A model generated the notes under the pieces. The model searched no databases, was not told the origin of the DNA, and was given only the letters and a program-made list of their open reading frames with translations. Of a stretch of 25,252 nucleotides of DNA, positions 9,369-17,297 are shown piece after piece. Made by a program: the position numbers and the translations under genes. The stretch comes from Bacteroidota bacterium (GTDB lineage: Bacteria; Bacteroidota; Bacteroidia; AKYH767-A; OLB10), in the NCBI GenBank assembly GCA_016717725.1, contig JADKFA010000033.1, forward strand, positions 1 to 25,252, given 5' to 3'. The first letter of the stretch is position 1. Each line of letters opens with the position of its first letter.

Positions 9369-10661
9369 ACCTTGGGGTGTAAGTTAAATTTTTCGGAGAC
9401 TTCAACCATTTCCCGTCAGTTTAGAGCTGCTGGGTGGAGTAATGTGGAGTTTCCTCAGCCAGCAGACGTTTACATTGTAAATACTTGCTCGGTGACCGAA
9501 AATGCCGATCGAGAATGCAGAACGATCGTGAATCGAGCTATGGCTGCAAATCAAGAAGCAAAAGTGATTATTGTTGGCTGTTATGCTCAGCTTAAACCAC
9601 AAGAAATTGCTGCTATTCCCGGTGTTGACTTAGTTTTAGGAGCAACGGAAAAATTCAATGTATTAAATTTTCTTTCTGGACTGGAGAAGCAAGAGCAAGC
9701 CCAAGTGATGGCTTGTGAAGTAGCAGATGCTAATATATTTATTAGTGCTTGGTCCGATAGTGAAGAAAGAACTCGAGCATTTTTAAAAGTGCAGGACGGT
9801 TGTGATTACAATTGTTCGTTTTGCACCATTCCTCTAGCACGAGGAAAATCCAGGAGTAATACCATTGAGAATGTAGTTAAGCAAGCTAAAGATTTAGTCG
9901 CTGCAGGAATTCAGGAAATTGTGTTGACTGGCGTGAATCTCGGGGACTTTGGTATTACAAACGGAAATGAAAATCATGAATACCATTTCTTTGATTTGGC
10001 TGTTGCCCTCGATCAAATAGAAGGATTGAAGAGAATAAGAATTTCTTCCATTGAGCCGAATTTACTTTCAAAAGAAGTGATTGAATTAGTAGCTGCTTCC
10101 GAAAAATGGATGCCGCATTTTCATATCCCCTTGCAAAGTGGTTCTGATGAAATTTAGGATGGATGCGTAGACGTTACAAGCGTAGTTTATATGCGGATAA
10201 AGTTAATCTTATTAAGAAATTAATGCCCCATGCTTCTATTGGTGTAGATGTGATTGTTGGTTTTTCCTGGAGAGACCGATGATCACTTTATGGATACATT
10301 TAATTTTTTGATGGATTTGCCAGTAAGTTATTTTCATGTATTCACATATTCTGAAAGAAATAATACACTTGCAAAATCGATGGATCAAGTGGTGCCGATG
10401 AATGTGCGAAAAGAAAGAAATAAAAAACTAAGAAGCTTGTCTGCAAAGAAGCTTCATGATTTTACCGTTCAACAAATTGGAAATCATTATCCTGTTTTGT
10501 TTGAACATGAAAATAATAATGGGATGATGCATGGATATACTTCTAATTATATTCGAGTGGAATATCCTTATGATGAAAACTGTGTAAATAAAGTGATCGA
10601 TTGTGAGTTAGGAGAGTTCTCTTCGTCCGGACTTGCGAATGCAATCCCCGTTTTAGTGTAA
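9349..10661 (+). CDS. mtaB: tRNA t6A37 methylthiotransferase MtaB (frameshifted)
   Basis: MtaB is a radical-SAM enzyme that adds a methylthio group to N6-threonylcarbamoyladenosine at tRNA position 37. The N-terminal UPF0004 cluster cysteines are Cys11 (HTLGCKLNFSE), Cys47 (VNTCSVTENADRE) and Cys78 (GCYAQL). The radical-SAM motif CDYNCSFC gives Cys152, 156 and 159. A TRAM-like C-terminus ends near GLANAIPVLV. ATG at 9349 requires one extra A to read MKKVAFHTLGC. A missing T near 10155 and an extra T near 10262 are two more homopolymer errors; repair gives 438 codons. It is followed 22 nt later by lgt. The start sits inside the 5' end of the divergent binding-protein gene, leaving no intergenic promoter. 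Confidence 0.93.
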
Positions 10662-10683
10662 ATCAAATCGAATTTAAGTAACT

Positions 10684-11853
10684 ATGTATCCTACCATCTC
10701 TGACCTGATTCAGGATCTCTTTGGAATTAATATTCCACTCCCCATTCAAAGTTTTGGGTTTATGATGGCCATTGCTTTTCTCGTTGCAGCGTATACGCTC
10801 CAATTGGAAATGAAAAGAAAGGAAAAAGAAGGTTTAATTTATTCTTTTACAAAAAAAGTGGTTAAGGGAAAGCCTGCGTCAAAAGGAGAGTTAGTTTCAT
10901 CTTTTTTGATTGGTTTTGTTTTAGGATATAAATTAAGTTATGCATTTTTTAATTATGATTTATTCGTGCAAGATACACAAGGAGTGTTGCTTTCTACAGA
11001 GGGAAATTTTTTAGGCGGATTGCTCATTGGTGGCGTCATGGCTTACATGCAATATCGTGAATTTGAAAAGTTGAAATTGCCTGAACCCATTACTGAAGTG
11101 GTAGAAGTTCATCCTTATGAATTGGTTTCAAATATCACCATCATTGCTGCCATCAGTGGAATTATAGGAGCTAAAATCTTCCATAATCTTGAGAATTTGC
11201 ATGAGTTTGAAGTTGATCCCATTGGAACACTTTTATCTTTTAGCGGACTCACGATGTATGGTGGATTAATTGTGGCTACCATTGCGGTAATGCGTTACAG
11301 TTATAAACATGGAATTCATCCTATGGTGATTGCTGATATTTGTGCACCTGGACTCATGCTTGCATATGGTGTAGGTCGTATCGGTTGTCATATTGCTGGG
11401 GATGGTGATTGGGGAATTGTTAACCTCGCGGCAAAACCCGATTTCTTATCTTGGATGCCAAACTGGATGTGGTCATACAATTATCCACATAATGTAATTG
11501 GCGATGGTATTCCCATTCCAGGTTGCGAAGGCCGACATTGTATGGTGTTACCAGATCCCGTTTTTCCAACACCGCTTTATGAAGCTATTGCCTGTATCCT
11601 TTTATTTGTTGTTTTGTGGAGGTTACGAACCTATTTTGTGAATCCTGGCCAGTTGTTTTCTGCTTACTTGCTACTAAATGGGATGGAGCGATTTGCTATT
11701 GAGCAAATAAGAGTGAATAATAAATTTGAAATTGCTGGGTTTATCCTAACGCAAGCTGAAGTGATAGCACTTGTATTGATAACTCTTGGTGTTGTTGGAC
11801 TCATTTACTTTAAAAATCACCTCATTAAAAATGAACGCAGAGCAATTGGATAA
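10684..11853 (+). CDS. lgt: prolipoprotein diacylglyceryl transferase
   Basis: Lgt moves diacylglycerol from phosphatidylglycerol to the lipobox cysteine of prolipoproteins at the inner membrane, the first step of lipoprotein maturation. The 389-residue protein is polytopic, with hydrophobic segments near residues 22-40, 70-90, 105-122, 148-166, 190-205 and two at the C-terminus. The signature GRIGCHIAGDGDWG (231-244) contains the conserved Arg (232), and YGG at 192-194 occupies the place of the HGG motif of E. coli. It is about 100 residues longer than the E. coli enzyme, mostly from extra cytoplasmic and periplasmic loops. Its end overlaps the next gene by 23 nt, so translational coupling is likely. 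Substrates in this window would include PstS and the lipoprotein at 17298-18677. Confidence 0.93.
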   Translation: MYPTISDLIQDLFGINIPLPIQSFGFMMAIAFLVAAYTLQLEMKRKEKEGLIYSFTKKVVKGKPASKGELVSSFLIGFVLGYKLSYAFFNYDLFVQDTQGVLLSTEGNFLGGLLIGGVMAYMQYREFEKLKLPEPITEVVEVHPYELVSNITIIAAISGIIGAKIFHNLENLHEFEVDPIGTLLSFSGLTMYGGLIVATIAVMRYSYKHGIHPMVIADICAPGLMLAYGVGRIGCHIAGDGDWGIVNLAAKPDFLSWMPNWMWSYNYPHNVIGDGIPIPGCEGRHCMVLPDPVFPTPLYEAIACILLFVVLWRLRTYFVNPGQLFSAYLLLNGMERFAIEQIRVNNKFEIAGFILTQAEVIALVLITLGVVGLIYFKNHLIKNERRAIG

Positions 11854-12631
11854 ACTTTTGGAAGATGCCCGTGTTGTGGTTGATGTTGCTGTTCAGTTTT
11901 TGAAAAGTGAACAAAGGGTTTTTAGTAACGAGGTGGTAGAATACAAAGGATTTAATGATTTGGTTTCTTATGTGGACAAAACAAGTGAAGAAATTCTCGT
12001 GAATGGATTGCAGAAAATAATTCCAGATGCTGGTTTCATTACTGAAGAGAATACGCTTACATTAAAAAATCGTGATTATGTTTGGATCATTGATCCACTA
12101 GATGGCACTACTAATTTTGTTCATGGAATTCCATGCTATTGCGTGAGTGTTGGATTAACTTATAAGCAAGAATTGATTCTGGGTATCGTACACGAAGTGA
12201 ATTTGGATGAATGTTTTTACGCGAGAAAAGGTGGAGGTGCTTATTTAAATGGAACAAAGATTCAAGTTTCTACGATTCCTAGTTTAGGCAAATCGTTAGT
12301 TGCGACAGGGTTTCCATATCATGATTTCAAACAAATGAAGGAGTACATGGAGGTGTTTGATTTCTGTATGAAAAATTCGCAAGGTCTACGTCGATTAGGT
12401 TCAGCCGCTGTTGACTTAGCTTATGTGGCTTGTGGTCGATTTGAAGTGTTTTATGAATATGGCTTAAATCCCTGGGACATCGCAGCAGGCTCCATCATTG
12501 TGAAAGAAGCAGGCGGACATGTAAGTGATTTTAACAATGAGAATGATTTTCTTTTTGGCAAAGAAATCATTGCTAGCAACTCAACCGTTCACAACGAGTT
12601 TCAGAAAGTAGTTGCTCAATCATTTAAGTAA
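11831..12631 (+). CDS. suhB: inositol-monophosphatase family protein
   Basis: This is a magnesium-dependent phosphatase of the IMPase/FIG superfamily, 266 residues. Metal-binding motifs are visible: EE at 72-73, DPLDGTT at 88-94, and NPWDIAAG (213-220) with the conserved WD. I chose the ATG at 11831 (MNAEQLDKLL) rather than upstream in-frame starts because family members begin here and the upstream part is lgt coding. It overlaps lgt by 23 nt and ends 6 nt before the convergent phoU stop. It could act on inositol phosphate or another sugar phosphate; the exact substrate cannot be read from sequence. The name suhB follows usual annotation of the family. Confidence 0.88.
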   Translation: MNAEQLDKLLEDARVVVDVAVQFLKSEQRVFSNEVVEYKGFNDLVSYVDKTSEEILVNGLQKIIPDAGFITEENTLTLKNRDYVWIIDPLDGTTNFVHGIPCYCVSVGLTYKQELILGIVHEVNLDECFYARKGGGAYLNGTKIQVSTIPSLGKSLVATGFPYHDFKQMKEYMEVFDFCMKNSQGLRRLGSAAVDLAYVACGRFEVFYEYGLNPWDIAAGSIIVKEAGGHVSDFNNENDFLFGKEIIASNSTVHNEFQKVVAQSFK

Positions 12632-12637
12632 ACTAAA

Positions 12638-13315
12638 TTACTCTGCTTGTTTTTGCTCAGGTGATTTATGCTTAAGAACTTTGGCTTCGATATAGAAAAT
12701 AATTTCTTCGGAAATATTTTTACATTGATCTCCCACTCTTTCTAATTTTCGAATAGTACTCAACAAATAGAGACTTTGGTTGATACGATCGGGATTACCT
12801 CGAATGAATTCCGCTACAGATTCAGTAGCCGACAAATTAATTTCATCTAACAATTCATCTTTCTTGAAAACACTTCGAGCTAATTTTGTGTCTTCAGTTT
12901 CAAAAGCTATTTTAACATCGTCAAGAATAGAAACACTCGTATCAAACATCATCATGATGCGCGTGTTGTCTATTAGTTCTTGTTTCGGAGCTAACTTAAT
13001 ATTGAGTACAAACTGGCAAATGCCCTCGGCAATATCACCTATTCTTTCGAGGTTAGAATTGATCTTTAAACAGGCTAATACAAAACGCAAGTCGATAGCT
13101 AATGGACTTAGCAATGCAATAATATTTTCACATTCGCGGTCAATTTTAAGCTCAAAGCTATTCACTCTCTTTTCTAATACAAGCACTTCGCGTGCAAGAT
13201 CTTTGTCAAGAGAGATTAATGCTTGTTTCGATTTCTCTAGTTGTGACTTTACAAGAGAAAACATATCAATCATTTCAGCTTGCAAGTTTTTGATTTCAAT
13301 ATCTAAATGTGACAT
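12638..13315 (-). CDS. phoU: phosphate-signalling regulator PhoU
   Basis: PhoU links the Pst transporter to the PhoR kinase and dampens the phosphate-starvation response when phosphate is plentiful. The 225-residue protein has two three-helix repeats, each with the metal-binding acidic signature: NLERIGDIAEG in the first and RKLERVGDQCKNISEE in the second. Length is typical. It is the last gene of the pst cluster, 31 nt after pstB, and the frame is intact. Its stop codon is 6 nt from the convergent phosphatase stop and I see no hairpin between them. Confidence 0.95.
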   Translation of the reverse strand: MSHLDIEIKNLQAEMIDMFSLVKSQLEKSKQALISLDKDLAREVLVLEKRVNSFELKIDRECENIIALLSPLAIDLRFVLACLKINSNLERIGDIAEGICQFVLNIKLAPKQELIDNTRIMMMFDTSVSILDDVKIAFETEDTKLARSVFKKDELLDEINLSATESVAEFIRGNPDRINQSLYLLSTIRKLERVGDQCKNISEEIIFYIEAKVLKHKSPEQKQAE

Positions 13316-13346
13316 CTTCTAGTAATTTTAATAGTGAAATAAATAA

Positions 13347-14114
13347 TCAACCAAATCGACCTGTGATATAATCTTGCGTACGTGTATCACTTGGGTTGGT
13401 AAACAGTTTCTTCGTTAAATCGTATTCAATCAGCTCTCCCATATAGAAGAAGGCTGTGGAGTCACTAACACGGCCTGCTTGTTGCATATTGTGGGTGACA
13501 ATAATAATGGTGTATTGCGATTTTAATTCATAAATCAACTCTTCAATTTTTGAAGTAGAGATGGGATCTAATGCTGAAGCTGGCTCATCCATCAACACCA
13601 CAGAAGGTTCTATAGCCAAAGCTCGCGCAATGCAGAGACGCTGTTGTTGCCCACCTGATAGTTGCATCGCCGACTTTTTTAATTTGTCTTTTACTTCGTC
13701 CCACAGTGCTGCTTGCTTCAATGATCTTTCAACTCTTTCCTCGATTAGTGTTTTATGTGATATTCCGTTTACTCTTAATCCATAAGCTACATTCTCAAAA
13801 ATACTTTTTGGAAATGGATTTGGCTTTTGGAAAACCATCCCAACGCGTTTACGCAACTCATCAATTTTTACTTCTTTACTATAAATATTTTTTCCATCGA
13901 TAAGACATTCACCTTCGATTTTAATGTCGTCAATTAAGTCATTCATGCGATTGAACAAGCGAAGAAAGGTGGATTTTCCACAGCCAGAAGGACCAATCAA
14001 CGCACACACTGTATTTTTTTCAACACTCAGGCTGATTCCTTTCAATGCATGAAAATTTCCGTAATATAAATTTACGTCTTTGCTTTCTATTTTATGAGGG
14101 TAAATCTCAGTCAT
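13347..14114 (-). CDS. pstB: phosphate ABC transporter ATP-binding protein
   Basis: PstB is the ATPase of the high-affinity phosphate importer. In the 255-residue protein the Walker A is GPSGCGKST (41-49), the ABC signature LSGGQQQR (152-159), the Walker B VVLMDEP (172-178), the D-loop SALDP and the switch His208 (VTHNM). The Q-loop is VGMVFQKPNPF, typical of PstB. It lies 2 nt after pstA, so the two are surely co-transcribed. The frame is intact and no key residue is missing. Confidence 0.97.
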   Translation of the reverse strand: MTEIYPHKIESKDVNLYYGNFHALKGISLSVEKNTVCALIGPSGCGKSTFLRLFNRMNDLIDDIKIEGECLIDGKNIYSKEVKIDELRKRVGMVFQKPNPFPKSIFENVAYGLRVNGISHKTLIEERVERSLKQAALWDEVKDKLKKSAMQLSGGQQQRLCIARALAIEPSVVLMDEPASALDPISTSKIEELIYELKSQYTIIIVTHNMQQAGRVSDSTAFFYMGELIEYDLTKKLFTNPSDTRTQDYITGRFG

Positions 14115-14116
14115 GA

Positions 14117-14982
14117 TTAGTTAATATTATTCTTTTTGCTCAAGTATCTTCTAACAGCACTTGCCGTAAGGTTAAGTATTAATACAATCAATATTAAAAC
14201 CAATGCAGTTCCATATGCCATGGCTCTTGAATCATTGATATTGGTTCCGCTGGTAGAGATAACGTAGAGATGATATGGCAATGCCATCACTTGATCAAAA
14301 ATAGAAGAGGGTAATTTAGGTAGAAAATAGGCGGCCACTGTAAATAAAATGGGGGCTGTTTCTCCAGAAACTCTTCCTATACTTAAAATTAAACCAGTAA
14401 GTATGTTAGGAAGTGCAATGGGTAAGGTTACTCTTTGGATGGTTTGCAATTTCGTTGCTCCTAAAGCTAGGCTCGCTTGACGAAAATTATCATCTACGGC
14501 TTTGAGCGCTTCTTCTGTTGTTCGAATAACAATGGGTAATACCAGCAGACCTAAGGTTAACGATCCTGCTAAAATAGAATCTCCAAAACCAAGTTGATTG
14601 ACAAATAATGACATTCCAAATAGCCCAAATACGATTGATGGAATACCTGCGAGGTTAGAGGTCATTAGCTGAATGAAACTTCGGAAATAACCATGCTTAG
14701 TATATTCGTTAATATAGATCGCGGACATAACACCTATTGGAAATGCGAAAAGTATACTTCCTCCAATCAAACAAAAAGTTCCGATAATGGCAGGATAAAT
14801 ACCACCCTTTGTCATTCCATCTTTAGGCATTTCAGAAATAAATTCCCAGCTAATAACACCAATGCCTTTATACATAATAAAACCTAAAATGGAAAAAGAA
14901 TTCCAATCACGATAAAGCTTAGCGATCGGAATATCCAAAACGCTATGCCTTCTGCAATTATTTTTCTTTTGTAATATTCCAT
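14117..14982 (-). CDS. pstA: phosphate ABC transporter permease PstA (one frameshift)
   Basis: PstA is one of two membrane subunits of the phosphate importer. The EAA-type loop that docks with PstB is DNFRQASLALGATKLQTIQR. Membrane segments surround it, with GGIYPAIIGTFC and AGIPSIVFGLFG typical of the family. The unbroken frame begins at 14938, but a better start is the ATG at 14982 (MEYYKRKIIAEG), which restores the first membrane helix. One T is missing in a T run near 14907; repair gives exactly 289 codons. The gene starts 5 nt after the pstC stop. Confidence 0.95.
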
Positions 14983-14987
14983 TTTTA

Positions 14988-16178
14988 TTATCTGTTTTTT
15001 CTGCTTCTTGAGATGTATTCTACCCAAAGGTTTATAATTAATGTCAAAACAAAAAGAATACATCCAAGTGCAAAAAGTGCTTTGTAGTGTATACCTCCAT
15101 TTGGAGCTTCCCCTAGTTCTGCCGCAATAGTTGCAGGGATAGTTCTTACAGGTTGTAATATTGTATGAGGTATGATTGCCGCATTTCCTGTAACCATGAG
15201 TACTGCCATCGTTTCACCAATAGCTCTTCCAATTCCTAAAATAGCAGCAGCGGAAATACCAGATATAGAGTAGGGGATTACTACACGTCGAATCGTCTGC
15301 CATCGATTTGCTCCTAAGGCTAAGCTAGCTTCTTTCATTGCTCTAGGTGTATTTCTCAAAGCATCTTCAGAAACAGTAATGATTGTTGGTAAAGCCATTA
15401 TTGCTAAAACAATACTTCCGGCTAAAGCAGTTTCACCAACAGGTAAATTAAAAATATCTTGAATCATTGGAACAATAATGATCAATCCAAAGAATCCATA
15501 TACTACGGAGGGAATACCTGCTAAAAGTTCGATCACTGGCTTTAATAAATTACGCATACGAATACTTGCGACTTCCGCCATATAAATAGAAGTAGCTAAT
15601 CCGATAGGTAATGCAATGAGAATGGCAATTAAACTTACCCATAGGGTTCCCAAAACGAGTGGTAAAACTCCCAGCTGAACAGCAGGATGTGCAGTAGGAA
15701 ACCATTCTCTTCCACTCATGAAAGAGGATAAACTTACATCCGGAACTTCAACTAGTTTTCCTCTGAAATGAGGAGGAATATATTTTTTTGAAAAAACAGC
15801 AATGATGCCTGGTGTACTGTTAATAAGAGAATCAATTTTTCTAGGAAGATGTTCAAATTTTGAACCTAGTTCATCGGCATCGAAGTAAGTATCGAAATCT
15901 TGAGAAGTGAAAAGGATGATGCTATCATTGCTTCCACCAATCTCTGACCAATGTGTTATTTTGCGATCAAAAATATTTTTTATTTGTTCGGCAGAAACCG
16001 TTTTTACTTTGTTCTTTGAATGAACAGCAAGAATATTTTCACCTTCTAATGGACTTTCATTGAACAAAGATATCCCTTCACGTAAAAGGAAGAAAACGAT
16101 CAACAGCACTGTAAGTGTAGTTACAGTGCTGCTGATCAAGAATAATCCTTGAATAAGGTTATTGATTAATTTTTTCAC
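14988..16178 (-). CDS. pstC: phosphate ABC transporter permease PstC with a PstS-like insertion
   Basis: PstC is the second permease subunit. The core is clear: LPLVLGTLWVSLIAILIALP, GIPSVVYGFFG and the EAA loop with MKEASLALGANRWQTIRR. At 396 residues it is about 80-100 longer than E. coli PstC (319). The excess lies between membrane helix 1 (about 10-38) and residue 150. Residues 46-148 resemble the second half of PstS, for example SAEQIKNIFDRKITHWSEIG against THEQISDIYTGKIKNWKEVG in PstS of the same operon. The ligand-binding SRETSSGT loop of PstS has no match. The frame is intact. It follows pstS by 19 nt and holds a strong hairpin at codons 14-27. Confidence 0.96.
   Translation of the reverse strand: MKKLINNLIQGLFLISSTVTTLTVLLIVFFLLREGISLFNESPLEGENILAVHSKNKVKTVSAEQIKNIFDRKITHWSEIGGSNDSIILFTSQDFDTYFDADELGSKFEHLPRKIDSLINSTPGIIAVFSKKYIPPHFRGKLVEVPDVSLSSFMSGREWFPTAHPAVQLGVLPLVLGTLWVSLIAILIALPIGLATSIYMAEVASIRMRNLLKPVIELLAGIPSVVYGFFGLIIIVPMIQDIFNLPVGETALAGSIVLAIMALPTIITVSEDALRNTPRAMKEASLALGANRWQTIRRVVIPYSISGISAAAILGIGRAIGETMAVLMVTGNAAIIPHTILQPVRTIPATIAAELGEAPNGGIHYKALFALGCILFVLTLIINLWVEYISRSRKNR
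15735..16043 (-). other. PstS-like periplasmic insertion in PstC
   Basis: Residues 46-148 of PstC align by eye with PstS from about residue 117. 'LAV..KNKV..(S/T)(A/H)EQI..I(F/Y)..KI..W.E(I/V)GG' is shared, then residues 114-145 of PstC (KIDSLINSTPGIIAVFS) match the PstS 'IVQSVSQTEGAIGYIG' region. The segment is shorter than a full binding-protein lobe and lacks the phosphate-contacting SGT loop. It would face the periplasm. Confidence 0.75.
16098..16137 (-). promoter_or_regulatory. 17-bp stem-loop inside the 5' end of pstC
   Basis: On the minus strand, a 17-bp uninterrupted stem (one G-U pair) closes a 6-nt loop, covering codons 14-27 of pstC, 42 nt after its start codon. It lies just downstream of pstS, a place where operons often hold RNA structures that raise the binding-protein to permease ratio. 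The effect is inferred. Confidence 0.6.
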
Positions 16179-16197
16179 TTCACGGCAAAGATAGTAA

Positions 16198-17063
16198 TCA
16201 CTTTGTCAATGGAACATATCCAACATCTAGAACATTTTTTTGTCCAGTTTCTGATAATATATAATTAACAAAAGGTTTAACTAAAGATGATTTAGATTCG
16301 TCGAAATAGTAGTATAAGGGACGAGCTATTGGGTAGGTGCCATCTTGAGCGCTTTCAACGGAAGGAGCTACAAAAGTTTTTCCTTGATCATAACTAACTT
16401 CTAATTGTTTTACTTCTTTTGTTTCATAAGCCAATCCAATATAGCCAATTGCGCCTTCTGTTTGACTCACTGATTGAACTATTGCACCCGTTGCTGGCAT
16501 ATTTAATACAGTAGCATCGTAATTTTTCTTGTCCATTACATGTTCTTTGAAAAACTCATAAGTACCAGAAGAAGTTTCTCTTGAATAGGCTATAATTTTA
16601 GTATCTGCTCCACCTACTTCTTTCCAGTTTTTGATTTTTCCTGTGTAGATATCGCTAATTTGTTCATGCGTTAACTTACCTACCTTGTTTTTGGGATTCA
16701 CAATAACTGCAAGTGCATCATTGGCAATGATTACTTCAGAAATTTTCATTCCTTTTGTTTCAAAATTCATCTTTTCATCTGTCTTTAGTGCTCTAGAAGA
16801 CATGGCGATATCTGTTGAACCATCTAATAATGCAGTAATTCCAACACCTGATCCTCCACCAACAATGGTGATGGAAGCATCTGGATGTTCATTCATATAA
16901 ACTTCAGCTTCTTTTTGTGAAAGTGGTAATACAGTATCACTTCCTTTAATAGTAATGGAAGTTTTTTGGGTTTCAGCAGGTGCTGATTCTGTATTTTCCG
17001 TTTTTTTACTTCCACAAGCAGTAAATACTAGACTGCAGATCGTTATTACAATGAGTTTTTCAT
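16198..17063 (-). CDS. pstS: phosphate-binding lipoprotein PstS (frameshift in signal peptide)
   Basis: PstS captures phosphate in the periplasm and hands it to PstCA. The frame from 16896 extends upstream without stops through KGSDTVLPL and a lipobox VFTAC with acylated Cys17. A single missing A in the A run after ATG (17063-17056) restores the reading MKKLIVITICSLVFTAC and gives exactly 289 codons. Phosphate-contact motifs are GSDT (41-44), GGGSGVG (69-75), the DIAMSSR segment (85-91) and SRETSSGT (161-168). It is the first gene of the pst operon, preceded by an 11-bp-phased TTAA array. Confidence 0.95.
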
Positions 17064-17188
17064 TTGGTTTAGAGTTAATTAGATTTTTATACTTTTTTTA
17101 GTTCTTCCCTGGTTTTTCTCAATGAATAAGCTGTAATTCCTTTAAATTGACTCTTTAAATCATTGATTTCTTAAAACTTTTGCAAAGG

Positions 17189-17243
17189 GATTAAGAAATT
17201 GTTAAGGAGTTATTTCTCCAATGTTAAGTTTATGTTAACAAAA
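17189..17243 (-). promoter_or_regulatory. candidate Pho-box array upstream of pstS
   Basis: TTAA occurs at 17191, 17202, 17224 and 17235, exactly 11, 22 and 11 bp apart. Read as 11-mers from 17189, four of five units match (T/G)(G/A)TTAA(G/C), namely gattaagaaat, tgttaaggagt, tgttaagttta and tgttaacaaaa; the middle unit is degenerate. PhoB-type regulators bind tandem 11-bp direct repeats. A possible -7 element on the minus strand (TCCCTTTG, 17191-17184) lies at the end of the array. The array partly overlaps the terminator of the upstream gene. Confidence 0.65.
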
Positions 17244-17273
17244 AAGCCCTCAATTTAGAATTGAAGGCTTTTT
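17241..17273 (-). terminator. terminator after the beta-helix lipoprotein gene
   Basis: A 14-bp stem (AAAAAGCCUUCAAU with AUUGAGGGCUUUUU, one G-U pair, 5-nt loop) sits 25 nt beyond the stop codon at 17298. It ends in U residues. It separates the lipoprotein gene from the pst operon. Confidence 0.85.
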
Positions 17274-17297
17274 AAGGAAGGAAAAGCTAAAAAAAGT

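Noticed and set aside
9349..10661. Programmed ribosomal frameshifting in mtaB, phoR or pstA
   Set aside because: No slippery heptamer with a downstream structure at these sites, and breaks are in many unrelated genes at homopolymers, so error is simpler.
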